Source: Desulfitobacterium chlororespirans DSM 11544 (GTDB lineage Bacteria; Bacillota; Desulfitobacteriia; Desulfitobacteriales; Desulfitobacteriaceae). Taken from it: 64,000 nt of DNA. The notes under the pieces were generated by a model, which was given only the letters and a program-made list of their open reading frames with translations, was not told the DNA's origin and did no database searches. Below, in pieces: positions 1-6,520 of this stretch. The stretch is from the NCBI RefSeq assembly GCF_900143285.1, contig NZ_FRDN01000016.1, forward strand, positions 62,001 to 126,000. Reading direction: 5' to 3'. The position numbers were made by a program, and so were the translations under genes. Within the stretch, counting starts at the first letter, position 1; each line of letters opens with the position of its first letter.

Positions 1-564
1 GAAGTAAAAATCATTACCGTTAATCAACCCGACGTTGCAGAGGGGATGCGCAACGCTTTACGGGAGTTAGGCCATCCGGCTGCGAACCATGTGCAATTGG
101 TTTATAAAGAGGATATCTTCTCGGATTACGGCATTGATGATAAGATCCGCCAGGCTCTCCAGCCTAAGGTATGGCTGAAAAGCGGCGGGTATTTGGTTAT
201 TCAACAAACTGAAGCCTTGACAGTTATCGACGTGAATACCGGTAAATATGTGGGGGATAAATCACTTCAGGATACCATCCTGCACATCAATCAAGAAGCG
301 GCTCTTGAGATTGCCAGACAACTGCGTTTGCGGAATTTGGGCGGGATCATCGTTGTTGATTTTATCGATATGACTTCAGAGGAAGATAAAGAGCAGCTTT
401 TGCAGGTGCTGGAAAAGGCGGTAGCACGGGATAAACTGAAATGTCAGGTGATGGGTCTGACTCAATTGGGATTGGTGGAAATGACGCGCAAAAAAGTCGG
501 ACAAACCCTCGAGGTAAGGTATGGACATCCCTGTCCCCATTGCGATGGCTTCGGAAAGATATAA
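1..564 (+). CDS. rng: Ribonuclease G/E family protein, C-terminal part
   Basis: This gene is cut by the left edge; the reading frame is open from base 1, so the first ATG at 46 is internal. RNase G/E enzymes cut single-stranded RNA (rRNA precursors, mRNA) in the cytoplasm. The two metal-binding acidic motifs of the DNase I-like catalytic part are visible: VIDVNTG (about nt 223) and VVDFIDM (about nt 352). The protein ends with a CPHCDG motif that matches the zinc-link cysteine pair of the family. It has no long RNase E-type C-terminal scaffold, so RNase G or a short E/G form fits best. It lies directly upstream of rplU, as in many clostridia. The S1 domain and the N-terminus are outside the window. 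Confidence 0.93.
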   Translation, partial: EVKIITVNQPDVAEGMRNALRELGHPAANHVQLVYKEDIFSDYGIDDKIRQALQPKVWLKSGGYLVIQQTEALTVIDVNTGKYVGDKSLQDTILHINQEAALEIARQLRLRNLGGIIVVDFIDMTSEEDKEQLLQVLEKAVARDKLKCQVMGLTQLGLVEMTRKKVGQTLEVRYGHPCPHCDGFGKI

Positions 565-624
565 ATATAAATGGTGCCGAATCAAAAAATAATAATAAAA
601 AAACATGGGAAAGCTTAGAAGCAA

Positions 625-654
625 TTGACAGCATAGAGCACTTAGTGCTAAAAT
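625..654 (+). promoter_or_regulatory. Promoter candidate for rplU-prp-rpmA
   Basis: TTGACA (625-630) and TAAAAT (649-654) are separated by 18 bp, a good sigma-A match. A perfect inverted repeat, AGCAC-TTA-GTGCT (637-649), fills the spacer and touches the -10 box, so it could be an operator. Confidence 0.6.
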
Positions 655-792
655 ATCTAAATGTGGTGACTTCTCACCGCAACCGCGCGAAACAGGCATT
701 TTAACAGGTTTTTGTGTCATAATTTCTTTTTTGCAAGGAGATTGAAACAAACCGGCCTGACAAGGCGAGTCTAGGCATGGGAGGTGTAAATA
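655..792 (+). promoter_or_regulatory. Leader of the rplU operon, possible L21 leader RNA
   Basis: About 130 nt of non-coding leader lie between the promoter and rplU. Firmicutes often carry a structured L21-binding leader here that gives autoregulation. I assign it by position only; I could not match the conserved fold by eye. The ribosome binding site GGGAGGTG is at 780-787. Confidence 0.35.
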
Positions 793-1104
793 ATGTACGC
801 AGTGATTGAAACAGGAGGTAAGCAATTCCGTGTTGAAGAAGGCAAGGTCCTCTTCGTGGAAAAGCTTAATGCCAACGTGGGAGATACCGTGACCATCGAT
901 AAAGTTCTCTTGGTAGAGAAAGATGGTGCTGTTAAAGTTGGTACCCCGGTTGTCGATGGTGCCAAAGCTCTTCTCAAAGTTGTTGAGCATGGTAAAGGCG
1001 AAAAGATAATTGTTTTCAAGTTTAAATCCAAAAAGAACTATCGCCGTAAACAAGGACATCGTCAACCCTACACTAAAGTAGTGGTTGAAGCTATCCAAGC
1101 ATAA
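793..1104 (+). CDS. rplU: 50S ribosomal protein L21
   Basis: A 103-residue protein of normal length for L21, a 23S rRNA-binding protein of the large subunit. The start [14 protein letters not shown] and the basic C-terminal part [17 protein letters not shown] are family hallmarks. It begins the rplU-prp-rpmA operon; prp follows with 1 base between the stop and the next ATG. Expression probably starts at the promoter near 625-654 and may be controlled by the leader. Confidence 0.98.
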   Translation: MYAVIETGGKQFRVEEGKVLFVEKLNANVGDTVTIDKVLLVEKDGAVKVGTPVVDGAKALLKVVEHGKGEKIIVFKFKSKKNYRRKQGHRQPYTKVVVEAIQA

Positions 1105-1105
1105 G

Positions 1106-1465
1106 ATGAAACATCAGGGTATTACTTTGAATCTTTGGTTGGATGACAACCAACGGATTCGCAAGTTTGAATTGTGTGGGCACGCAGGATATGCCGAGTA
1201 CGGATTGGATATTGTCTGTGCCGCCGTATCTGCGTTGAGTATCTCAGCGGTCAACGGCTTGGAATGTTATCTTCCATGTAAACCGGAGGTTGAAGTGGAC
1301 GACCCGCAAGGGTTTTTAAGCTGTACTCTCCCTGAATGTGAGCCTGGGACACTGGATCATGCCCAATGGATTTTAGGAACCATGGTTTTAGGGGTTGAAG
1401 GAATTCAACAGAACTATGGTGAGCAATATGTGAAAATTAATCGGAGGAGGTGGACTCCATGTTAA
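1106..1465 (+). CDS. prp: Ribosomal-processing cysteine protease Prp (YsxB family)
   Basis: A 119-residue cysteine protease that removes the N-terminal extension of ribosomal protein L27 in Firmicutes and relatives. The catalytic pair is visible as H26 in [10 protein letters not shown] and C38 in [11 protein letters not shown] chose ATG 1106, just after the rplU stop; an upstream in-frame start at 1085 would overlap rplU. The gene overlaps rpmA by 7 nt, so protease and substrate are likely translationally coupled. Family role is established knowledge; activity here is inferred from the conserved residues and from the matching substrate next door. Confidence 0.93.
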   Translation: MKHQGITLNLWLDDNQRIRKFELCGHAGYAEYGLDIVCAAVSALSISAVNGLECYLPCKPEVEVDDPQGFLSCTLPECEPGTLDHAQWILGTMVLGVEGIQQNYGEQYVKINRRRWTPC

Positions 1466-1755
1466 AAATGAATCTGCAATTATTTGCCCATAAAAAAGGG
1501 GTAGGTAGTTCTCGAAATGGTCGTGACAGTAATGCTCAACGTCTGGGCGTAAAGCGTGGAGACGGTCAATTCGTTACCGCGGGGAACATTATCGTTCGTC
1601 AACGGGGAACGAAGTTTCATCCTGGCAAGAACTGTGGTTTGGGTAAGGATGACACCCTCTTTGCAACCATCGATGGCTATGTTAAATTCGAGCGTAAAGA
1701 CCGTAGCCGCAAACAAGTTAGCATTTATCCTGAGCGCCAGGCTGCTCAAGCTTAA
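1459..1755 (+). CDS. rpmA: 50S ribosomal protein L27 with cleavable N-terminal extension
   Basis: A 98-residue L27, located near the peptidyl transferase centre. The body begins [15 protein letters not shown], preceded by the extension MLKMNLQLF. In Firmicutes this extension is removed by Prp after the Phe, exposing the functional N-terminus. ATG 1459 is preceded by a strong GGAGGAGG site at 1443-1450 inside the end of prp. A terminator follows at 1772-1798, closing the operon. Confidence 0.98.
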   Translation: MLKMNLQLFAHKKGVGSSRNGRDSNAQRLGVKRGDGQFVTAGNIIVRQRGTKFHPGKNCGLGKDDTLFATIDGYVKFERKDRSRKQVSIYPERQAAQA

Positions 1756-1771
1756 AGGAAATCACAATCGC

Positions 1772-1798
1772 ACCCCTGGGAGAATCCCGGGGGTTTTG
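1772..1798 (+). terminator. Rho-independent terminator after rpmA
   Basis: A GC-rich stem of about 10 bp (ACCCCTGGGA pairing with TCCCGGGGGT, GAA loop) is followed by TTTTGTG. It separates rpmA from the Spo0B-like gene. Confidence 0.8.
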
Positions 1799-1844
1799 TG
1801 TTATGTGCTATATGCGGAATAAGCCCCAGAAAGGATTGAAGACA

Positions 1845-2375
1845 GTGCCTGGTAAATCCTCCTTAGAACGAACTCTTCTGACAGAACAATTGGACCACTA
1901 CCGGCTGCAGCGCCACGACTTTTTTAATCACTGGCAAGTCATCAAGGGCTATCTGCAGTTGGGCAAGGCGGATCGAGCTTTGCTTTATATGCAGGAGGGG
2001 ATCAGTGGCTTGGAAGCTGAGCAAGATATCGGGCAGATTCCTCAGGAGATTGTCGGTGCTATCTTGCTGGGTTTGGTTGTGGAGCTGCGCAAGGAAGGTC
2101 TTTGGGTTGAAGTTCAGCTCGATAGTGCCTTGAAAAAAGAGCGCTTTTGGCAAGAATTTTGGCAAGAGGAATATGGAGAAGTCTTATACGGGTACACTAA
2201 AGAATGTGTGAAGGCAGTTTTTAAGCGTTATAAAGGGTTAGAGGAGCCTGTCGTTGAAATCAAATTAGGAACTGGCGAAGCTCTTTGCAGTTTATTTTTG
2301 CTTGATGACGATAAGGTGGTATGGAAACAGAGCTGCTGCTATAAAGACTCTGAACAGGAATTTATAGCACAATAG
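1845..2375 (+). CDS. Spo0B-domain sporulation phosphotransferase-like protein
   Basis: A 176-residue protein resembling Spo0B, which in Bacillus passes phosphate from Spo0F to Spo0A. The N-terminal helical hairpin contains RHDFFNHWQVIKGYLQ, with H24 in the place of the phosphorylated histidine. The C-terminal part is a weak ATPase-like fold with no clear ATP-binding boxes. The place between rpmA and obg is the same as for spo0B in Bacillus. I chose GTG 1845, which has AAGGA 10 bases upstream; an ATG at 1812 has no ribosome site. Many clostridia lack a Spo0F relay, so its partner may differ; the exact role is inferred. Confidence 0.75.
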   Translation: MPGKSSLERTLLTEQLDHYRLQRHDFFNHWQVIKGYLQLGKADRALLYMQEGISGLEAEQDIGQIPQEIVGAILLGLVVELRKEGLWVEVQLDSALKKERFWQEFWQEEYGEVLYGYTKECVKAVFKRYKGLEEPVVEIKLGTGEALCSLFLLDDDKVVWKQSCCYKDSEQEFIAQ

Positions 2376-2408
2376 TTGATCGGCTTAGGGATCAGAAGGG
2401 GATAGTGC

Positions 2409-3683
2409 ATGTTTTACGATCAGGCAAAAATTTATGTTAAAGGTGGAGACGGCGGAGCCGGGGCTGTGGCATTCCGCCGTGAAAAATACGTTCCTGAGGG
2501 TGGCCCCAGCGGTGGCGATGGGGGGCGGGGCGGCAAGGTCATATTTGTCGCCGATGAAGGACTCAGGACTTTGGTGGATTTCCGCTACAAACGCCATTAT
2601 AAGGCTGATCGCGGGGAACATGGACAGGGAAAGAATATGCACGGGAAGAGCGGGGAAGATATGAGTGTCCGCATTCCCGTAGGTACCGTTGTTAAAGATG
2701 CAGACACAGGGGAAATCCTTGCCGACTTGATTGAGCATGGACAAAAAGTTGTCGTTGCCAATGGCGGCAGAGGCGGTCGCGGTAATGCCCGTTTTATGAG
2801 CAATACCAATAAAGCTCCCACTGTAGCAGAAAATGGCGAACCGGGAGAGGAACGGAATCTCCTTCTGGAGCTGAAGCTTTTGGCCGATGTGGGACTGGTG
2901 GGATTTCCTAATGTAGGCAAGTCGACGATCATTTCCCGAATCTCTGCGGCTAAGCCCAAGATTGCGGATTATCATTTTACTACGCTGGTGCCTAATCTTG
3001 GGGTAGTTGAGCTGGAGGATGGGGAAAGTTTCGTGGTGGCGGATATTCCTGGGCTGATTGAAGGGGCTCACACCGGAGCCGGACTGGGTCATGAATTTCT
3101 CAGACATACGGAAAGAACCCGTCTGATTCTTCATGTCCTGGATATTGCAGGCTCTGAGGAGCGGGATCCCCTGGAAGATTTTCAAATTATTACGGGAGAG
3201 CTTCGCCAATATAGTCAGGAGCTGGCTAATCGCCCGATCTTGATCGTGGCCAATAAAATGGATATTCCCGGTGCGGAGGAAAATCTGCAGCGCCTGGCAG
3301 AGAAGCTGGGGGAAGCCTACCGTATTTTCCCGGTATCTGCAGCTACAGGGGAAGGACTAAAGGAATTGGTTTATGCTGCCGCGAAAGCGTTGCCGGAAAT
3401 TCCTGCACCCCAGATCTTCGTACGGGATGAGGAACAGCATAAACTGACCCAAGCGTCAGCTCCGCATCGCTTTGAACTGACCCGTGAAGGGGATTTCTTT
3501 GTTGTCTCCGGTAAGGAAGTTGAGAAACATGTGCAGATGACTATGTTCGAGAGGGAGGATGGACTTTATCGCTTCCAGAATATCCTCAAGGCTATGGGAA
3601 TTGAACGCGCTTTGCTGGATGAAGGTATAAAAGTGGGAGATAAGGTTCAGATTGCTGGGATAGAGTTCGAGTGGGAAGAGTAA
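2409..3683 (+). CDS. obgE: GTPase Obg/CgtA
   Basis: A 424-residue GTPase acting in late 50S assembly, stress response and, in Bacillus, sporulation. Three parts are visible. The glycine-rich Obg fold covers residues 1-158 (GGDGGAGAVAFRREKYVPEG, many GG pairs). The G domain has GFPNVGKST at about 164-172, DIPGL and NKMD. The C-terminal OCT domain ends FEWEE. The length is that of the long Firmicute form. It follows the Spo0B-like gene, as in Bacillus. Confidence 0.98.
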   Translation: MFYDQAKIYVKGGDGGAGAVAFRREKYVPEGGPSGGDGGRGGKVIFVADEGLRTLVDFRYKRHYKADRGEHGQGKNMHGKSGEDMSVRIPVGTVVKDADTGEILADLIEHGQKVVVANGGRGGRGNARFMSNTNKAPTVAENGEPGEERNLLLELKLLADVGLVGFPNVGKSTIISRISAAKPKIADYHFTTLVPNLGVVELEDGESFVVADIPGLIEGAHTGAGLGHEFLRHTERTRLILHVLDIAGSEERDPLEDFQIITGELRQYSQELANRPILIVANKMDIPGAEENLQRLAEKLGEAYRIFPVSAATGEGLKELVYAAAKALPEIPAPQIFVRDEEQHKLTQASAPHRFELTREGDFFVVSGKEVEKHVQMTMFEREDGLYRFQNILKAMGIERALLDEGIKVGDKVQIAGIEFEWEE

Positions 3684-3717
3684 GAAAAGGTGAGAAGATA
3701 AGTTAGGAGGTTTTGCG

Positions 3718-4011
3718 GTGTTGACCGGAAAACAAAAAGGTTTTTTACGCTCCATGGGCAATGAGATGGATCCTATCTTACAGATTGGTAAAGGAGGAGT
3801 CACAGAAGCTGTCATAGCACAAGCCGATGAGACTCTGGAAGCCCGGGAGTTAATTAAAGGGAGAGTGCTCCCCAACAGCATGGAAGATGTACAAAGCGCG
3901 GCCGCAGAATTGGCGGAACGCACCTCTGCAGAGTTGGTTCAGGTCATTGGGAGAAATTTTCTGCTCTATCGTGAGTCGAAGAAGAAGCCCATGATCGACC
4001 TGCCGCGATAA
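3718..4011 (+). CDS. yhbY: YhbY-type CRM-domain RNA-binding protein
   Basis: A 97-residue single-domain CRM protein that associates with pre-50S particles. The family pattern LTGKQKGFLRSMGN at the start, the IGKGGVTE loop at about 24-31 and the C-terminal LYRESKK are all present. The start is GTG 3718 after a GGAGG site; TTG 3721 is an alternative. It lies between obgE and nadD, as in Bacillus (yqeI). Confidence 0.93.
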   Translation: MLTGKQKGFLRSMGNEMDPILQIGKGGVTEAVIAQADETLEARELIKGRVLPNSMEDVQSAAAELAERTSAELVQVIGRNFLLYRESKKKPMIDLPR

Positions 4012-4012
4012 G

Positions 4013-4044
4013 CCTTATCTTCGCAAAGGATAAGGTGCTATAAT
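4013..4044 (+). promoter_or_regulatory. Hairpin and extended -10 promoter candidate before nadD
   Basis: TGCTATAAT (4036-4044) is an extended -10 with a perfect TATAAT; TTATCT (4015-4020) is a poor -35 at 18 bp. CCTTATC/GATAAGG (4013-4019 and 4029-4035) can form a stem that covers the -35, so it may be a weak terminator or an operator. Confidence 0.45.
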
Positions 4045-4082
4045 AGGTATGAAAGCAGTAAGCAGTCGAGGAAGCAAAGGCT

Positions 4083-4706
4083 ATGAACATTAATGCTCCA
4101 CCCAAAAGAATAGGGATTATGGGAGGGACCTTTGATCCCTTGCATTATGGTCATCTGGTGGCGGCCGAAATGGCCCGCCATGAATTTGCCTTGGAGAAAG
4201 TGATTTTTATCCCCACCGGTAATCCTCCCCATAAAGTTGGCCGTAGGGTAACCTCTCCCGGGGATCGCTATGAAATGGTCAAACGTGCTGTTCGGGATAA
4301 CAGATTTTTTGAAGTCTCTGATCTGGAAATCCTCCGTGAAGGTTATTCCTATACTGTGGATACCCTTAAGGATATGCATGAGCTTTATCCGCAGCATGAG
4401 CTGTATTTTATTACGGGAGCAGATGCATTTCGCGAGATTTTCACCTGGAGAGAGGTGCAGTCTGTTTTATCCCTCAGCCATTTCATCGGGGCTTCCCGCC
4501 CTGGATTTGACCCTCATGAGTTTCTTGAAGAATTGAAACGGGATTATCCGGAATTTCTGCCTCATATGCATCTTTTCGATGTGCCTGCTTTAGCCATATC
4601 TTCCACCGATATACGTTCCCGGGTCAAAGAAGGGAAGCCCATTCGCTATTTGCTTCCTGAATCCGTTCGTCTTTATATTGAAGAGGCAGATTTGTATAGG
4701 GCTTAG
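4083..4706 (+). CDS. nadD: Nicotinate-nucleotide adenylyltransferase
   Basis: A 207-residue enzyme that adenylates nicotinate mononucleotide to deamido-NAD in NAD synthesis. The nucleotidyltransferase signature MGGTFDPLHYGHL is at about 13-25, with the H-x-G-H ATP site as HYGH, and the C-terminal ISSTDIRSRVKEG carries the second ATP-binding motif. The substrate-region motif ITGADAFREIFTW is present. Length is typical. It has its own candidate promoter upstream. Confidence 0.97.
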   Translation: MNINAPPKRIGIMGGTFDPLHYGHLVAAEMARHEFALEKVIFIPTGNPPHKVGRRVTSPGDRYEMVKRAVRDNRFFEVSDLEILREGYSYTVDTLKDMHELYPQHELYFITGADAFREIFTWREVQSVLSLSHFIGASRPGFDPHEFLEELKRDYPEFLPHMHLFDVPALAISSTDIRSRVKEGKPIRYLLPESVRLYIEEADLYRA

Positions 4707-4820
4707 TTTTATAGTTTAGCGTTATAGTTTGGTTTGTGGATTACAAAATCAGGTAAGTATAGTTCTGGAGCTTTTGCTCATACTAAATTCGAATCCAATA
4801 AGCAAGAGGTGACAGCAAAT

Positions 4821-5072
4821 ATGGCAACCCTTTATGTCGGAAATTTACCCTGGAACACTACATCTGAAGATCTCAACTCTTTCTTTGGCCAGTATGGTCA
4901 AGTGATAAGCAGTCGTATCATTACGGATCGTGAGACAGGGCGCTCACGAGGTTTTGGTTTTGTAGAGGTTGAAGATGAGGATGCGGCACGTATGGCGGAA
5001 GACCTTAATGGGAAGGATTTCGGCGGCCGGCCTTTAACGGTCAATGAGGCAAGACCTAAACAGCAGATGTAA
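4821..5072 (+). CDS. Small RRM-type RNA-binding protein
   Basis: An 83-residue protein made of one RNA-recognition motif. RNP2 is LYVGNL near residue 4 and RNP1 is RGFGFVEV near residue 41. The short C-terminal tail (ARPKQQM) has no glycine-rich extension. It resembles the small cold-induced or ribosome-associated RRM proteins of cyanobacteria and some other bacteria. ATG 4821 has AAGAGGTG upstream; an ORF start at 4734 has no ribosome site and an unlike N-terminus. It is inserted between nadD and yqeK, which are adjacent in Bacillus. RNA targets are unknown. Confidence 0.93.
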   Translation: MATLYVGNLPWNTTSEDLNSFFGQYGQVISSRIITDRETGRSRGFGFVEVEDEDAARMAEDLNGKDFGGRPLTVNEARPKQQM

Positions 5073-5086
5073 AAATCATAGTTCTG

Positions 5087-5124
5087 GAAGACCCTCTTGC
5101 CCAAAAGGTCAGAAGGGTCTTCTC
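5087..5124 (+). terminator. Hairpin after the RRM gene
   Basis: GAAGACCCT (5087-5095) pairs with AGGGTCTTC (5114-5122) around an 18-nt loop. There is no clear U-tract, so termination is plausible but not certain. Confidence 0.5.
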
Positions 5125-5134
5125 GCACTGTCAG

Positions 5135-5260
5135 AAAGTATAAGCTTGCGCTATATACTTTTAAGCATAAGTGCAACCGGCGACTTCACCTCATTGGCAA
5201 GCATGGGTTTAAAGCAACATGTGCGAAGACAGTGTCTTCGTGGTGAAGCCGGGTTTTCTT
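5135..5260 (+). other. Structured non-coding region before yqeK
   Basis: Four helices can be drawn by eye. AAAGTATA/TATACTTT is at 5135-5142 and 5154-5161. An outer stem pairs CCGG+CTTCACC (5177-5190) with GGTGAAGCCGG (5242-5252), leaving a 3-nt bulge. It encloses CATG/CATG (5202-5205 and 5218-5221) and CGAAGAC/GTCTTCG (5224-5230 and 5234-5240), giving a three-way junction. A TTTTCTTT run follows at 5254-5261. It could be a small RNA, a leader that controls yqeK, or an elaborate terminator. I could not match it to a known riboswitch class. Confidence 0.45.
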
Positions 5261-5287
5261 TAGCATATATTTGGAAAGTAGGTTCTG

Positions 5288-5872
5288 GTGATTTTGGATA
5301 TTCAGGAAGCCTACAATTTAGCTTACAGTTCCATGTCAAAGAAGCGGTTTAGTCATACCTTGGGAGTTGTCCGGTGGGCTCAGGAGCTGGCCATAAAGCA
5401 CCAGGTGGATGGCGTGAGGGCTCAGATTGCTGCCTATTTGCATGACCTTAAGAAAGAAATTGATTTTACGCAACAGATAGCTATGGCGAAAGAGTGGAAT
5501 TTAATTCGCTATCCTGAGGACGAAGACAATCCTCATAGTCTCCATGGTCCTCTGGCAGCTTACTGGCTGGAGTGTGAATATGGCTACAAGGATCAGGAAG
5601 TATTGGCGGCTATAGCTCATCACACTTTAGGAGCTCCGGGAATGGAAAGCCTGGAGATGCTAATTTATAGTGCTGATCTAACGGAACCTCAGCGTTCTTT
5701 TCCCGATGTAGACAAACTACGACAATCCTTGTATGATAATCTTGAGAATGGTACACTGATGTGTGTTGAACATACTTTAAATTATTTGCGTAAAAGTAAG
5801 CGGAGCATCCATCCTCAAACACTGCTTACCTATGAAGATTTAAAAAGGAGGCAAAAATTTGCTGACAGATAA
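5288..5872 (+). CDS. yqeK: HD-domain hydrolase YqeK (symmetrical Ap4A hydrolase)
   Basis: A 194-residue HD-superfamily phosphohydrolase. Homologues split diadenosine tetraphosphate into two ADP. The metal-binding pattern is visible: RFSHTLGV (His near residue 22), YLHDLKKE (HD near residues 51-52), IAHHTLG and YSADLTEP. The start is GTG 5288; a TTG at 5294 is possible and the ribosome site is weak. The end overlaps rsfS by 14 nt, indicating coupling. The nadD-yqeK-rsfS order is conserved in Firmicutes. Confidence 0.92.
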   Translation: MILDIQEAYNLAYSSMSKKRFSHTLGVVRWAQELAIKHQVDGVRAQIAAYLHDLKKEIDFTQQIAMAKEWNLIRYPEDEDNPHSLHGPLAAYWLECEYGYKDQEVLAAIAHHTLGAPGMESLEMLIYSADLTEPQRSFPDVDKLRQSLYDNLENGTLMCVEHTLNYLRKSKRSIHPQTLLTYEDLKRRQKFADR

Positions 5873-6197
5873 GCAATTGCATGGCGCAGTAAACCTTGTT
5901 GAAGACAAAAAAGGCCGGGAGACCATTCTGCTTGACCTCAAAGGGATTTCCATGGTCACAGATTATTTCTTGATCACAACCGGAAATTCCACCACTCAAG
6001 TTAAGGCGATCACTGATAACCTCTCCGAGAAGCTCCCCGAATTGGGAGTGACTATTTTAAGAGTGGAAGGGCTGCAGGAGGCCAAATGGGTTCTTGTGGA
6101 TTGCGGAGACTTGGTAATTCATGTTATGACTCCGGACCAGCGGGAATTCTACAACCTTGAGCGGCTCTGGGGAGACGCGCCGGTGATCAGCTCTTGA
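5859..6197 (+). CDS. rsfS: Ribosomal silencing factor RsfS
   Basis: A 112-residue protein that binds L14 and blocks joining of the subunits when nutrients are low. Family motifs VTDYFLITTGNS, EGLQEAKWVLVDCGD and VIHVM are present. The start is TTG 5859, set by the strong AAGGAGG at 5845-5851, 7 bases upstream and inside yqeK. A leucine T-box promoter begins 4 nt after the stop, so the transcription unit ends or reads through here. Confidence 0.96.
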   Translation: MLTDKQLHGAVNLVEDKKGRETILLDLKGISMVTDYFLITTGNSTTQVKAITDNLSEKLPELGVTILRVEGLQEAKWVLVDCGDLVIHVMTPDQREFYNLERLWGDAPVISS

Positions 6198-6200
6198 TAG

Positions 6201-6230
6201 TTGACATGATGCCGAATCTTGGATTATTAT
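6201..6230 (+). promoter_or_regulatory. Promoter of the T-box-leuS unit
   Basis: TTGACA (6201-6206) and TATTAT (6225-6230), 18 bp apart, start just after the rsfS stop codon and just before the T-box leader. Confidence 0.65.
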
Positions 6231-6239
6231 ATAGGAAAC

Positions 6240-6462
6240 TTGCGAAAAGCAATGAAGGGGAATAAGCCCAAACAACCTCATTTCAGAGAGGCAACGGTCG
6301 GTGAGAGTTGCTGTGAGACTTTGGTAAGCGCTCGCCCTGGAGCTGTGCTCAGGTAATAATGAGTGCCGGTGCGAGCCGTTACCATCGATGAAGTGCTGTT
6401 GAAATTGGGTGGTACCGCGGGAGTATGCTCTCGTCCCTTTAGGGGACGGGAGTTTTGTTTTT
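6240..6462 (+). promoter_or_regulatory. T-box leader (leucine) with terminator
   Basis: A tRNA-sensing T-box riboswitch upstream of leuS. Visible parts are the Stem I AGAGAG and GGTGAGAG segments (about 6283-6307), the specifier region CTC-GCCCTGGAGC (6331-6343), the conserved T-box GGTGGTACCGCGG (6408-6420), and a terminator hairpin TCGTCCC/GGGACGGGAG with a T-run (6428-6462). The specifier triplet CTC (6331-6333) is a leucine codon and fits leuS. Uncharged tRNA-Leu is expected to stabilise the antiterminator and switch leuS on. Confidence 0.95.
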
Positions 6463-6520
6463 AAAGGGAAACTTTAACCCGTTTTACAATTAGGCTCTAT
6501 TTTTAAGGGGGAAAATTACA

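Noticed and set aside
376-1098. 240-codon minus-strand frame across the rng end and rplU
   Set aside because: It is antisense to two certain genes, has no ribosome site and no recognisable domain.
2385-3209. 274-codon minus-strand frame opposite obgE
   Set aside because: It is a shadow of the strongly conserved Obg coding sequence.
5135-5260. Cyclic di-GMP or c-di-AMP riboswitch before yqeK
   Set aside because: The conserved core sequences of those classes are not present.
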